This document shows, piece by piece, positions 11,100 to 20,529 of a stretch of DNA of 64,000 nt. Position numbers and translations under genes: made by a program. The stretch is taken from positions 20,839,501 to 20,903,500 of the forward strand of contig NC_091966.1 in assembly GCF_036711975.1 (NCBI RefSeq), written 5' to 3'. The DNA is from Onthophagus taurus (taxonomy: Eukaryota; Arthropoda; Insecta; Coleoptera; Scarabaeidae). Numbering within the stretch: the first letter of the stretch is position 1; the number at the start of each line of letters is the position of its first letter. The notes beneath the pieces were generated by a model, which searched no databases, was not told the DNA's origin, and was given only the letters and a program-made list of their open reading frames with translations.

Positions 11100-12420
11100 T
11101 ACTAAAACGGCAATTTTTTTATTTCACCAATATTTCGCTTTATATTAAAGCTTCCTCAAGGATGAGGTTACAACTAAATACAAACATCAAAATTAGATTA
11201 ATTCAAAATAATAAATAAAAACTCACATTGCGATGAAACAAGCACAACACAAAAACAACAACAAGTTATAAAATAAAACGTAAAAATTTTTTAAATTCAA
11301 ATCCATAACGGTCAAAAACTAAAAATTTAAAAACAAACAAAAGCAAAAAAGAAACTGCAAACTATGGGGGTTGAGGGTCAAAATCATTATTAAATAACTT
11401 ATTTTTGTTTTTGTAAAAATCGAATATCCAAGAATAAATGGTCCTGATAGAACCAATGTCACTTTTAAAATTAACTGTGTATTCCTAAGTGGCTATGTGG
11501 AACATTTCCAGGAATAAACGTTTATGATAGTTATCTTCTTTGTCTAATATTGCTGTTTTATCAAACCTGAAAACATGACCTAAGGCACAACCACCTATTG
11601 AATTTCTAACATCGCTTTTATGTTTGCTTAATCTTCTGTTCAACCATTGGCAGGTTTGGCCTATGTACGTACTATTGCAGCTACCACATGGGACACAATA
11701 AATGATATTCGACTGATAATCCGTGGGAATTTTATTTTTCAAATTGGAGAAAATAGAAATTAACTTGAATGGATAGTATTCTATTATTTTTAAATTTTGA
11801 TTAACTTGATAATTTTTAAAAACTTTGATCAGTTTATCAGTTAACTCTGGTATGTAAATGATTTTTTTGATTGATTCAAGATCAATGGGATTGTTTTTAG
11901 GAGTTACATTGAACAGTAATTTATTTAACAATTTAATGGGGTATGAGTTATCTAAAAAGATTATCTTTAACTTATTTAAGTTGGTTTGGATAAGTTGTGG
12001 TTCCGAAATATTGACTATTCTATGTTTCATATTTAAAACTGTATTAATTTTATGCTTAACCTTGTGAAATGGATCGAAGTGAATATATCTGCCTGAGAAA
12101 GTCGGTTTATTGTACCAGTCAAACATTAATTGTTTGTTAGAACCTCTTATAATTTTAGTATCTAAGGAAGGGACAAAATTGTTTTTTTCACATTCAATAG
12201 TAAATTTTATATGATTGTTAAAATTATTGAAAATGTTTAGAACCCTCTCCTTAGAACCATGCGGTATAGATAAAATAATATCGTCGACATATTTTTTTAT
12301 GAATGGTAACTCAAATTCTAATGTAGGAATTATTTTTTATAAAGTGTAATCCATAACCATTTGTACTAAAATGGGTGAGATGGGCGAATCCATGGGGTGC
12401 CAAAAATATGTTGGTAAGCA
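11100..12420 (-). pseudogene. Penelope-like element, second family, frameshifted
   Basis: Minus strand. RT motif B-like phrase (SPISPILVQMVMDYTL) lies at about 12400-12345, out of frame with the catalytic KKYVDDIILSI at about 12305-12270 because of at least one frameshift. The frame then continues open to 11485 through a Penelope-type thumb and ends with a GIY-YIG domain (YCVPCGSCNSTYIGQT then NRRLSKHKSD). It differs from the element at 2.8 kb, so a separate family. The 3' flank at 11100-11165 has TTCCTCAAGGATGAGG, typical of Penelope termini. Truncated at the 5' end near 12420. Confidence 0.83.
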
Positions 12421-13374
12421 TTATTGTTAAAAGTGAAAAAAGTCGAATCACAAATGACCAACCCATTGTTCTTTGATAATTTGCGGGATGGAAGAATTTC
12501 TTTGGATGGATTAAGCTACATCCAAAGAAACCACAACGTAACCTGCGGGTAAGATTCTGGTACATTCCTTACATCCTTTATCCTCCCATCTATGGATGTA
12601 ATTACCCCATTTATTTAATTTTTATTAATTAGTTCAATTTTTCATGTTATATCAAATTTTAAAGTTCAATTATCTTTTTTTTTCTCTTCAATCTTTAGTT
12701 TCATAAAGTAAATTTCTTAAGAAATAATTTAGGGAAATTTTATGATATATTGTTATTCACAAACTTTTTTTGATACCGGTTTTGGAAAAATTTTAGCGAG
12801 AACCTGAGAGGGTTGACTGAATCACCAGACTTCGTAAAGATAAGACGCGTGGGTAAATTTTTGCTAGTTATTAGTTCGACATTTATCATCCACTGAAATT
12901 TTTTTTTTCTTTCGAAAAGTCAATACCTATTCTTAACTGGTGTAGACCTCGAACAACTGAGGTAGGTGGAATTTTTAATCCCAAACCCTAAATGAATTAG
13001 GTATATTTTTTTAAATATTTTTTTCTTGTCCTATTAGGCCTTTTTCCGCCACAGCATTTTTTTTCGTTAACGCACTTTTGGCGAGAACATTTTTTTTGAG
13101 TACCCTCTTGGGGGAAGCCATCTTCAATTGGAACTTGAAAGGGAAATATCATTAATAAGCGAATTATCCATTCCATCCTATCAACTTCCCGTTCCAGAGG
13201 AAGTTGCTGGAGAATCATCATCGTCAAAAGAAAAAATAAAACAAGGTCAGAATTTTTGTTATCCAACGTTGTACCTGAAACATAGGTCAATTATTCAAGA
13301 ATACGTAAAATATTATTATACTTACTTGCGGCCATAATTTTCATTATTATTTTTTTTTGATTTATTAATTTCAT
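12421..13374. other. Unassigned, T-run-rich sequence
   Basis: Contains many T9-T12 runs and the phrase GAACAACTGAGGTAGGTGG at about 12950, which resembles ACTGAGGTAAG at about 49770 in the leader region of another retroelement fragment. Both may be splice-donor regions of env-bearing gypsy elements, an inference. Frames such as 13128-13337 have no known domain. Confidence 0.3.
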
Positions 13375-14370
13375 TTGTATTTTATTTTTACCAAAAGTAA
13401 TAAGATGATGAAGCCCTACTTTGGATCATACCCTATTATAAAAATAAACGACAACAATACCGTCGATGTTCAAACTCGACAAGGAATTCAAACATATCAT
13501 ACCAGAAGACTAAAACATGGGATTGTTCCAGATCCTACTGGACCACCAGCGCCACGTAAAAATAACGTCACTGGATGGACCTCTATTACTATTGTACTTG
13601 GGAACCGCTAAAAACCAACTAAACCATTGGACGACTGTAGTTCACTATAATCTAGATGGTTTAATAACCCAAATTAATAAATTAAATACCCACTATTTGG
13701 AATTGGTAAAGATGGCAAAAACAATAAAAGACACAAATCAAGAAATTCTTTTAAATCCCATAGAAGAAAATGTATATAAAATTGAAAAAATCATAACGGT
13801 TAAAGCTTACTGAAAAGGTAAAATTCTTACTTTCCTTTTACAAAGTCCCTTAGTTGAAAAAACAATCTATCAATATTATCAATTGATTCCACTTCCTGTC
13901 CTATACAATTCAAGTTACCTAACATTAAATATTCCTCAACCCTACCTCGCAGAAAGTAAAGACAAGTACTTTACAATGACTTCCACCTGTAAAGAATTGC
14001 AACGAGGAGAATATTTATGTGAAGCCACCAATCTTGATGCAAGCACTCGATCGAGTTGTGCCTACGAATTGTTAAGACATTGTACCCACACGAAATGGGC
14101 TCGCTTAAATGAAGAAGGTTTTCATCCAACTGATTCCGTATGAACCCTGTTCCAGGCCAATTTTACTGGAGAAATAGTATGTGAAAATCGTAGAGAAGTT
14201 CGCCAATTTCAAGAAAATCTGTTGATTCAAATAACACCAGAATGCGCCGTCCATCTAGGAAAAGACGTTCTACGGACAACAACCAACTATTTACCCGACA
14301 GAGAATATCATTTTGCCAATTACATTTCGATAGGTAGTCGACAAAGATACGTTGGTTTTTCCGGCTAAAT
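13375..14370 (+). pseudogene. Gypsy/errantivirus-type fragment: integrase C-terminus followed by env-like sequence
   Basis: 13405-13540 encodes the end of a Ty3/gypsy integrase (KPYFGSYPIIKINDNNTVD ... YHTRRLK). After it, in shifting frames, come pieces resembling the F-type envelope protein of insect errantiviruses: a helical segment (13630-13790), then IPLPVLYNSSYLTLNIPQPY with a cysteine-bearing ectodomain (13885-14143), then a further segment at 14150-14335. Stops and frameshifts break the reading, so it cannot make an envelope protein. Assignment to env rests on remembered family features and on the same sequence appearing inverted just downstream. Confidence 0.55.
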
Positions 14371-14382
14371 TCCGCATTTTGT

Positions 14383-14935
14383 TTAATTTTTATGCTCGTT
14401 TTGATGTTGTAACACCTCCCCTCTTGAAGAGAGCCAAGAGTTGGGAATCTTCGTTTCTGAGCCTTGGTTCGATGTTTGGTCGGTACGACCTCTGGTTTTC
14501 TTCAAATTCTGTAAACCAATAATTAGTGCGCTAATTCGCAGAAGCGTACCTATTGTTAATGCGGTTGTTGAATTTCCGAAGCTGATGAGGTTGCTTCTTA
14601 ATTCCTGGAATTTCTTGTGTATTTCCGAAAAATCGAGCGTCATTTAAGGTGTCTAATTGCACGTTTTTCAACTGAATATCCTCTAGCCGCCAGACTGGTT
14701 GCTCTTCTGGAACCTCTGGTAGATTTATTGGGGCCAAATGATATTCTCTGTCGGGTAAATAGTTGGTTGTTGTCCGTAGAACCTCTTTTCGTAGATGGAC
14801 GGTGTATTCTGGTCTTATTTGAATCAACAGATTTCCTTGGAATTGGCGAACTTCTTGAGGAATATTGATAGAATTGTATAGGATAGGAAGTGGAATCAAT
14901 TGATATGATTGACGGACGGGTTTTGAAAACTCGGT
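14383..14935 (-). pseudogene. Inverted second copy of the env-like fragment
   Basis: Minus-strand frames here (14899-14531 and 14643-14383) repeat the downstream env fragment: both copies carry QFQ(E/G)NLLIQI and TTTNYLPDREYH. This copy has in addition the membrane-proximal region and a hydrophobic stretch (TALTIGTLLRISALIIGLQ) with a basic tail. It is fused at about 14935 to gag sequence, so an internal deletion removed the pol region. Confidence 0.5.
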
Positions 14936-15643
14936 CTCTTTGGTTTTGGTGACAATCCTCTCCGCCGGGACGCGTAACTATCACGATTCGCACGATACCA
15001 AATAAGTGCTCGATCGCGAAATAAATCCACAGCCGAAACAAAAAGAACCGACTTTGAAACGCCCCTTGCAAATCTTAATTCGTTTACCCGCTCCAAAAAA
15101 GCATTTAACGAACAACGACCGTCCCCAGCAAAAGATATTCCCACTTAGCAACAGAAATCAATTTTGAAGGTCCAGCAACCCCGCCATTAGCATCACCCTC
15201 GTCCGAAGAAGTATCACTAGATACTGTTGAACTCGAGTCCTCATTCAAATTAACCGTACTAATATATACTGCGGCCCGAGTAGGTGTAGAAGCAGCTCTA
15301 GCTTTCAATTCTAATCGCGATGACAATGTGACAATTTCAGAAATATATTCCGTTTTCAATTGTATCTCATCCGCGTTTTTAGGTAAAGTTCGATTAGCAC
15401 GCCCCAGGAAATAATTCAACCAAGTATTAAGTCTTTTAAATTCGGAAGATGTCGCGATTCCCGTAAAATCATCTATTTTAGCCTTTACCTTCGTTAGATC
15501 GTCTCGTATTGCTTTCGAATCCTGTGCGAATGTGAACGGATACTCTGGCAATGTAAAGCTCGCAACTGTTCAGTAACGCCCCTAACTCTAAGCTCATATC
15601 TTAACGCGTCCGCGGTTAACCGTCCTACATCTAAATTACTCTC
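14936..15643 (-). pseudogene. Ty3/gypsy gag fragment (env-bearing element, deleted and frameshifted)
   Basis: A start codon at about 15643 opens the conserved insect gypsy gag N-terminus (LTADALRYELRVRGV), followed after a frameshift near 15550 by a helical Ser-rich segment and then the capsid-like core (GRCSLNAFLERVNELRFARG ... LFRDRALIWYRAN) at about 15115-14965. The order LTR/leader (16060-15850), gag, env shows one element on the minus strand that lost its pol. Confidence 0.72.
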
Positions 15644-15649
15644 CATTGT

Positions 15650-15850
15650 TTACAAAAAAAAAATATGGCTTTTCCCTATCCTTAAAAATGACTATATTTA
15701 AACTAAAATTAGAACTAAAACTAGAACTAACACTAGAAACTTTCGAGTTTTGCCGTGCGGCTTTTAATAAAAGGTTTGACGTTTCGGATGCCATGTTGCA
15801 ACCTTCTTCAGAAACTGGTTCGAAGTGTCTTCTTCGAAACCAAAACGATT
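15650..15850. mobile_element. Penelope-type end fragment inserted in the gypsy leader
   Basis: Holds the CTAG-word repeat (AACTAGAACTAACACTAGAA, inverse of 2693-2725) followed by GGTTTGACGTTTCGGATGCC and CAACCTTCTTCAGAAAC, phrases typical of Penelope termini. It interrupts the sequence between the gypsy leader (above 15850) and the gag start (below 15645). Confidence 0.4.
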
Positions 15851-16060
15851 TATGGAAAATGGTGAAAAATATTAAATCCGGTTAAAATATCCGGGTCGGG
15901 TTATAGAAAAGACTTAACCGCGACTTTTCAACGGGAGTGATATTTCCGATGTCTTCGGATTAGCCTCAAGACGCCAAAATTTAATCGCAAATTTTCCAAA
16001 ATGGCTATCTACGCTGATTTACACTCGTCGTTGCTTTTCTTCACCACCGGCGCTCGTGGG
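15850..16060 (-). repeat. LTR end / primer-binding-site / leader segment of a gypsy-type element
   Basis: Read on the minus strand this is about 95% the same as the plus strand at about 49545-49750. Both contain the phrase TTTTGGCGTCTTGAGG after a likely LTR end and then the leader up to TTTTTCACCATTTTCC. Here gag follows in the same direction, which identifies it as 5' LTR/leader sequence. Confidence 0.55.
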
Positions 16061-16167
16061 ACCAATTAGTAGAGGGTTTAAACTACAATTTCAACCTATT
16101 GACTACGATGATAGATTATTTAATGAATCGAACATCGAACATAGGGCCCTACTGAATCGATCGGAAT

Positions 16168-16933
16168 CTATGTATCCGTGATGCAAAATCTATTCTCGCG
16201 ATTAAATACCCGAATACCGGAAAGTACGCGAATTAAAATAATGCTAATGGCGGAATAAATTGCCAATAATTCACGATCAAAAGTGGAATATTTCGATTGA
16301 GTAGAAGTGAGCTTTTTTGAATAAAATGCAAGTGGTGCTGTAAAATTATCAACTGCATGCGAAAGAACGGCTCCCATAGCAGTGTCGGAAGCGTCTGTGG
16401 TTAAATGTAAAGCAGCACCAGGGCAAGGATGAGCTAAAGCGATCGAATTTGCTAAAGCACTTTTGGCCGAAACAAAAGAATTGGAATTTTCTTGAGACCA
16501 AAGTATAAGTTGTGTTTTGGAACGAAGGGAAGTTGCCAAATTATAAAGAGGTCGTAATATCTCTGAAAAATTTGGTACGAACCTGTGAAAGTAGTTTATC
16601 ATCCCTAAAAATCTTTGAAGTTCCTTTAAATTTGTAGGTTTTGGAAAATCATTAATAGATTTTACTTTCAATTGAGAAGGGCGGATTCCTTCTGAAGAAA
16701 TTTCGTGCGCAAGGAAATCTAAAGAAGAAACTCCAAAAAGACATTTTGATGGTTGGATATTGATACCGTAAGCGCTTAACCTCTCAAAGAGTGTTGATAA
16801 GTGAAGTAAATGGTCTTCTTCGTTTTTACTTGCGACAAGGATATCGTCCAAATACACAAAAATGAAATCTAGACCAGAAAGTACTTCGTTCATGAAGCGT
16901 TGGAACATTCGAATCTTTTTTAGGCACCATGTG
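16168..16933 (-). pseudogene. Host gypsy element, RT fragment downstream of the Polinton insertion
   Basis: Minus strand. Encodes the RT palm from FQRFMNEVLSGLDF through the catalytic VYLDDILVAS, the gypsy connection (LQRFLGMINYFHRFVPNF) and the start of RNase H (LTTDASDTAMGAVLSHAVD, YSTFDRELLAIYSAI). It is cut at about 16150, inside RNase H. The frame just before FQRFM lacks the expected upstream RT fingers, so a deletion predates the Polinton. The other half of this pol lies at 35896-36480, on the far side of the Polinton. Confidence 0.85.
16928..16933. repeat. Polinton target-site duplication, left (CATGTG)
   Basis: CATGTG directly precedes the left terminus and is repeated at 35890-35895. 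Six base pairs is the expected size for Polinton integrase. Confidence 0.88.
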
Positions 16934-17493
16934 AGTAGTATAGATTCGCCGATTCAAGAACCTCCTCCTCGAACCTGCGTTCTAGGAGGAGGTTCTTGAA
17001 TCGGCAATTTTTTTGGGGGTCAGAGGAGGTTCGATGAGGAGAGGAGGTTCTTGAATCGGCGATTCTTTTGAGGGTCGGAGGAGATTCGATGAAGAGAGGA
17101 GGAGGTCAATTAACTTGAGAAGGTCATGTTATTTTGACGAAATTATTAAAAATGTATCTTTATTTAGGTTATGTTATTAAAAATTTATCTGAAAACAATT
17201 ACTATGTTTATCCTTCGACGCTTCTCAATGAACTGTTAATGTTTTCGATATATCTCTTAATTTATTATACACAAAGGTATACGGTTTTGAGACGTGTAGG
17301 TATACAAATAAGTGAGTCATAACTTACCTGCGAGATATTTTTTTATTTTATTATGTAAAGGTGTACGGGTATTTAAGAATATGCGAGGAGGTTCTTGAAT
17401 CGGCAAATTTTTTGGGAGGATAGGTTTGAGGAGGAGGTCAACTAACTTGTTAGTAGTAGATGAGTCATGATCTACCTGCGAGATATTTTTTAA
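16934..17493 (+). repeat. Left terminal inverted repeat with tip hairpin and internal 20-mer copies
   Basis: Matches the reverse complement of 35286-35889. Right after the AGT-start there is a 22-bp perfect palindromic stem (16948-16969 with 16984-17005) around a 14-nt asymmetric loop. The 20-mer GAGGAGGTTCTTGAATCGGC, which forms the stem arm, recurs in direct orientation at 17041-17060 and 17385-17404. A unit containing a bent phrase (ACCTGCGAGATATTTTTT) is present twice (about 17330 and 17475). No gene lies in the TIR. Such repeats are plausible binding sites for integrase or replication proteins. Confidence 0.9.
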
Positions 17494-17626
17494 GAGCTTC
17501 TTAATAAATTTGTCATGCGTTTTGTCTGACGTCTCACGATATAATGACGTGTTAGAACATATATAATAGATATATTCGGTAATGATGTGAAATATTACTC
17601 CCCCCACCAGCAACCTTATGTATTGC
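17494..17626. other. Short spacer between TIR and first promoter
   Basis: Also present in the second copy (63660-63798) with few changes, including a C-run just before the TATA box. Presumably upstream promoter sequence. Confidence 0.45.
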
Positions 17627-17660
17627 TATAAATACAAACGTTGGTCGAAGTTGTACCGCA
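17627..17660 (+). promoter_or_regulatory. Core promoter 1: TATAAATA box and start region
   Basis: TATAAATA at 17627-17634, with a CAGAGT start-site-like sequence at 17659-17664 about 32 nt downstream. Conserved in the second copy (TATAAATA at 63799-63806). It drives the spliced first gene. Confidence 0.7.
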
Positions 17661-18726
17661 GAGTGTTGTGCTTCAGAGTAAGGTTTTTGTGTATTTAGTA
17701 CATATTAAAAATATCGTGTAGATTTTTGGTGCATTTAGTACAGAGGATTTTTAACGTAACGAGTAAGTAATTCAAATGTAATACAAGTAGATAATGTACT
17801 AATGTAAACAATAATATTGATGTTTAGTGGCAACCAGACCGAACCCCAAATGTCCAACTAAGAGAGCTGCTGTAAATTCATTTGAAAAGGGTGAAAATAA
17901 AAAACCTGCCCGAAACATCAAAATGGAGGGTAATTGTAATGAGACAACTGCAACAAATGTGTCGCTAGGAAGTGATAATCAAAGAAAAAGTGATGTGGTA
18001 TTCGATGGAATTAATTTGTTGGCTTCCGACTTAGCGGAGTACGTATTTCCTAGCAATCAACAACATTATGTAGAAAATTGTGGAAAGTTACCTTTCACAA
18101 GTAACGTAGTATTAAATGAAGCAGTGAAAAATAATCTCCAAAAAGGTAATCAAGCGCCATTATTCTCCGAGAGTACATATTATTTAAATAAAAGTCGAAC
18201 GAAATGGATATCGATTGGCATGTCTGCCAATCTACATTTTGATCCGGTTATAAGATTAATGGGAAAAGGACAATGCATAACTTTTACCGAAAACGAATGG
18301 AAAAATGTGATTAATAGCAGACAATTGATTATGAATAGTTTTGTTGGTGATTTATCGGCACCACCACATTTCGTTGTAAGCGGCGTGACCTGCAGCAGCC
18401 AATGGATAGAAAATGTACGAAAAGTGTTGAAAATGGAAAGGGGGTCAGAAATATTTTACCTGGCTTACGACTCGTTACACGAATTGTGGAAACTTAGCGA
18501 TTTAGTTTCGAGTAGGGTAGAAGTATTAAAGTGTATGGAATATAAAAATTATTACGATAGCGTGATCGATGTGGTATCAACAATGCAAGGTGATATAAAA
18601 TCGAATATATTGGTTGCTTCAAACGGTGCACCAAGTGAACATTTGTGCGTAACTAAAGAACTGCTCGTATACGGTATGGATAAGGTATTACTGGATTTAG
18701 ATTTGCACGCATTAATGAAGATGTGA
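17660..18726 (+). CDS. Polinton first gene: spliced, possible PC4-like nucleic-acid-binding protein
   Basis: No ATG opens the long frame, whose first codons follow an AG at 17826-17827. A donor (GTAAGTAA, 17763) and this acceptor define a 65-nt intron, and joining A17762 to TG17828 makes ATG GCA ACC, so the start codon is created by splicing. A second leader intron (17678-17738, GTAAGG...TTTAG) would leave a 24-nt exon. The product is about 299 residues: a basic low-complexity N-terminus (to about residue 55), then a globular part. Residues about 125-165 (KWISIGMSANLHFDPVIRLM, then KGQCITFTENEWKNVI) follow the pattern of PC4-type single-strand DNA binding folds (beta strands, KG, then an L-T-x-x-x-W helix). 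I infer this weakly; the family is otherwise unknown to me. Confidence 0.7.
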
Positions 18727-18736
18727 AGTGAATAAA

Positions 18737-18898
18737 ATGGAAAAAAAAGTGACGTTTTGCGAATGGAAAAATAGAGTGTACCGAATGCACACTTGGACGT
18801 TTGCTTACAGACAATCAAGGATAAGTGACTGGGAAGAAAAGATGTTGGACGGAATTAGATTTAAGACTAGGATAAGAAACGTAAATAAGTTATTATAA
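18737..18898 (+). CDS. Small basic ORF, 53 aa, function unknown
   Basis: Starts 10 nt after the stop of the preceding gene (ATGGAAAAAAAAGTGACG) and ends TTATTATAA. Residues include KVTFCEWKNRVYRMHTWTFA; aromatic- and arginine-rich, no known domain. Its position right behind the first gene, in the same direction, suggests co-transcription, but an AATAAA overlaps its start, so it could also be untranslated 3' sequence. Confidence 0.35.
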   Translation: MEKKVTFCEWKNRVYRMHTWTFAYRQSRISDWEEKMLDGIRFKTRIRNVNKLL

Positions 18899-19204
18899 GT
18901 TAATAAGTTATAAGTTATTAGAAAAATATTTAGATGTAGATTATAGATTAAATATATATCAAGAACGTTTTAGCATTGTAGAGTAATCGAAATGTTTTTA
19001 ACTGAGTAACAATTAATTTTTAGGATATTAGTAGATTTAAGTGTAGCTGAATAATAATAATAATATTAATAGATTTAAGTATAAATTAAGAGCAAAACTG
19101 TTTTTGTAAAATATTTAAAAGGAATAAAAGCTTAAAGCACAACAGCAGAGCTTCATTTCTAGTTTTTAACTGTGAAGAAAAGGAAGAAGGAGTGAAATTA
19201 TAAA
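18899..19204. other. AT-rich spacer before the PLA2 gene
   Basis: Contains repeated TAATAAGTTATAAG words (18881-18920) and ATAATAATAATATTAATAG. GGAATAAAAGC (19121) could serve as a poly(A) signal for the upstream gene or as a weak TATA-like element. No gene. Confidence 0.35.
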
Positions 19205-20122
19205 ATGAATTTGTTAGAACCTAATCGTAACAGTTATCGTTTGACAGGCAAACGAATTGGTCGAGGATTTTTTAACAAGTGGATAGATAAACTTCCGATA
19301 GAACTTCATTTGCCAGGATATAATTTTTGTGGACCGGGTACCAAGTTGGAAAAGAGATTATCGAGAGGAGATCGAGGCGTGAATCCATTAGACGAAGCGT
19401 GTAAGAAACACGATATAGCATATACGGTCAATTCAAATTTAAAATTTAGACACGACGCAGACAGAACATTATATAAAGCAGCGAAAGAACGAATACGAAA
19501 TAAAGAGTCTACTCTTGGAGAAAAAGTGGCATCGTCCGCAGTTGCCGCCTTAATGAAAGCAAAAGTAGCGGTCGGTATGGGCATAGGTAGAAAAAGAAAT
19601 CGTACGGGTCGACGACCTTTAAAAAAAGTCCGAACGCGTGTAAAGCGTTGTGGAGCTATATCTTTTGTAGATGCACTTCGATTCGCTCGCAACGCAATAT
19701 CGAGATCAGGTGCTAAGAATTTGTTGACAAACGTTAAAGCGGCGTACGGAGCTTTGAAAAAGATAAGAAAAAGAATTTCCGGACCTAGAGGTCGAGTTAT
19801 TCGAATTCCGAAAACGGGAGGATTTTTACCTTTAATTCCCCTGTTCGCAGCTTTAGGTGCCCTAGGTAGTATCGGCGGTGGTGCTGCCGCTATTGCAAGA
19901 ACTATAAACAACGCGAAAACAGCTAGAGAGCAATTAGATGAAGAACGAAGACATAACAAGGCTATGGAAGCAAAGGCCGTAGGTAGCGGATTTTATATAA
20001 AACCATATAAGAAAGGTTGCGGTTTGTTTATTGAAGGAAAGGGGAATAATGTTGGCGGCACAGGTTACTTCAATAAACCCTATAAGAAAGGTTGCGGTAT
20101 AACCACTAGTTCAAAAAACTAG
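19205..20122 (+). CDS. Minor virion protein: phospholipase A2 domain with membrane-active and basic C-terminal part
   Basis: 305 residues. An N-terminal secreted-type/parvovirus-VP1-like PLA2 domain has the calcium loop YNFCGPGT (about residue 39) and the catalytic dyad helix ACKKHDIAY (about residue 66), as in parvoviral VP1u and Polinton PLA2 proteins, which breach endosomal membranes on entry. The middle is very basic (RKRNRTGRRPLKKVRTRVKR), a probable nuclear signal or core-binding part. A Gly/Ala-rich hydrophobic stretch (GGFLPLIPLFAALGALGSIG) resembles adenovirus pVI/pX-type lytic segments. The tail has two copies of a (I/N)KPYKKGCG motif after GSGFY/GTGYF. The gene ends in a slippery heptamer directly before its TAG (see 20113). 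Confidence 0.9.
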   Translation: MNLLEPNRNSYRLTGKRIGRGFFNKWIDKLPIELHLPGYNFCGPGTKLEKRLSRGDRGVNPLDEACKKHDIAYTVNSNLKFRHDADRTLYKAAKERIRNKESTLGEKVASSAVAALMKAKVAVGMGIGRKRNRTGRRPLKKVRTRVKRCGAISFVDALRFARNAISRSGAKNLLTNVKAAYGALKKIRKRISGPRGRVIRIPKTGGFLPLIPLFAALGALGSIGGGAAAIARTINNAKTAREQLDEERRHNKAMEAKAVGSGFYIKPYKKGCGLFIEGKGNNVGGTGYFNKPYKKGCGITTSSKN

Positions 20123-20157
20123 TTCGAATACCTCGTCGTGCGTTAACTAACGTCGAG
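20113..20157 (+). promoter_or_regulatory. Predicted -1 ribosomal frameshift signal (A_AAA_AAC) with weak downstream hairpin
   Basis: A AAA AAC occupies 20113-20119 in the exact zero-frame phasing (tcA AAA AAC) of the PLA2 gene and is followed at once by its TAG stop. Slipping by -1 enters the protease frame, which is open from this point with no stop and no AUG before 20209. After a 12-nt spacer a bulged hairpin is possible (CTCG 20132-20135 with CGAG 20154-20157, CGTT 20141-20144 with AACG 20149-20152). The heptamer is one of the classical eukaryotic -1 sites; use here is my inference. Confidence 0.6.
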
Positions 20158-20499
20158 TTGGAAAAGTTTGCGAAAGTACTAAAAATTCCACATTTTCGGG
20201 GTATATTTATGAGAGACAATCCCCCGAGTAAGATTAAAAAGAAGGAAAGAGGTATTGTTAACTTGGACAACTTGAAAGGACGAGGGACTCATTGGGTCGC
20301 CTATAAGAAAGACGACAAGGACATATACTATTTCGACAGTTACAGTGATTTAAGACCGCCATTAGAAATTGAACAATATTTGCTGTCAGACGGTAGGGGT
20401 GGTCAAGTAAAGTATAATTACTGTCGATATCAAAGAGAAATAGATCAAAATTGCGGACAGTTGTGTCTGAAGTTTCTAAGTAATAAAAGGATCTATTAG
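20119..20499 (+). CDS. Adenain-like cysteine protease (maturation protease), AUG-less N-terminus
   Basis: Encodes a short C5-type (adenovirus/Polinton) protease that would process capsid precursors. Visible catalytic features are His in GTHWVAYKK, Asp in YYFDSYSD, Gln in QREIDQNCG and the nucleophile Cys in NCGQLCLKFL. The conserved N-terminal phrase LEKFAKVLKIPHFRG starts 50 nt upstream of the first AUG (20209, which would cut it off), and no AUG precedes it in frame. It may therefore be made by -1 frameshifting from the PLA2 gene, by splicing to an AG near 20108-20122, or from TTG at 20158. About 115-130 residues, short but complete for Polintons. Confidence 0.88.
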   Translation, partial: LVRIPRRALTNVELEKFAKVLKIPHFRGIFMRDNPPSKIKKKERGIVNLDNLKGRGTHWVAYKKDDKDIYYFDSYSDLRPPLEIEQYLLSDGRGGQVKYNYCRYQREIDQNCGQLCLKFLSNKRIY

Positions 20500-20529
20500 A
20501 GTCTAGAGACGTTTAGACGTTCAGAAGTA

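Noticed and set aside
19306-19959. Long minus-strand frame opposite the PLA2 gene
   Set aside because: Shadow of the biased codon use of the real plus-strand gene; the PLA2 motifs and gene order decide the strand.
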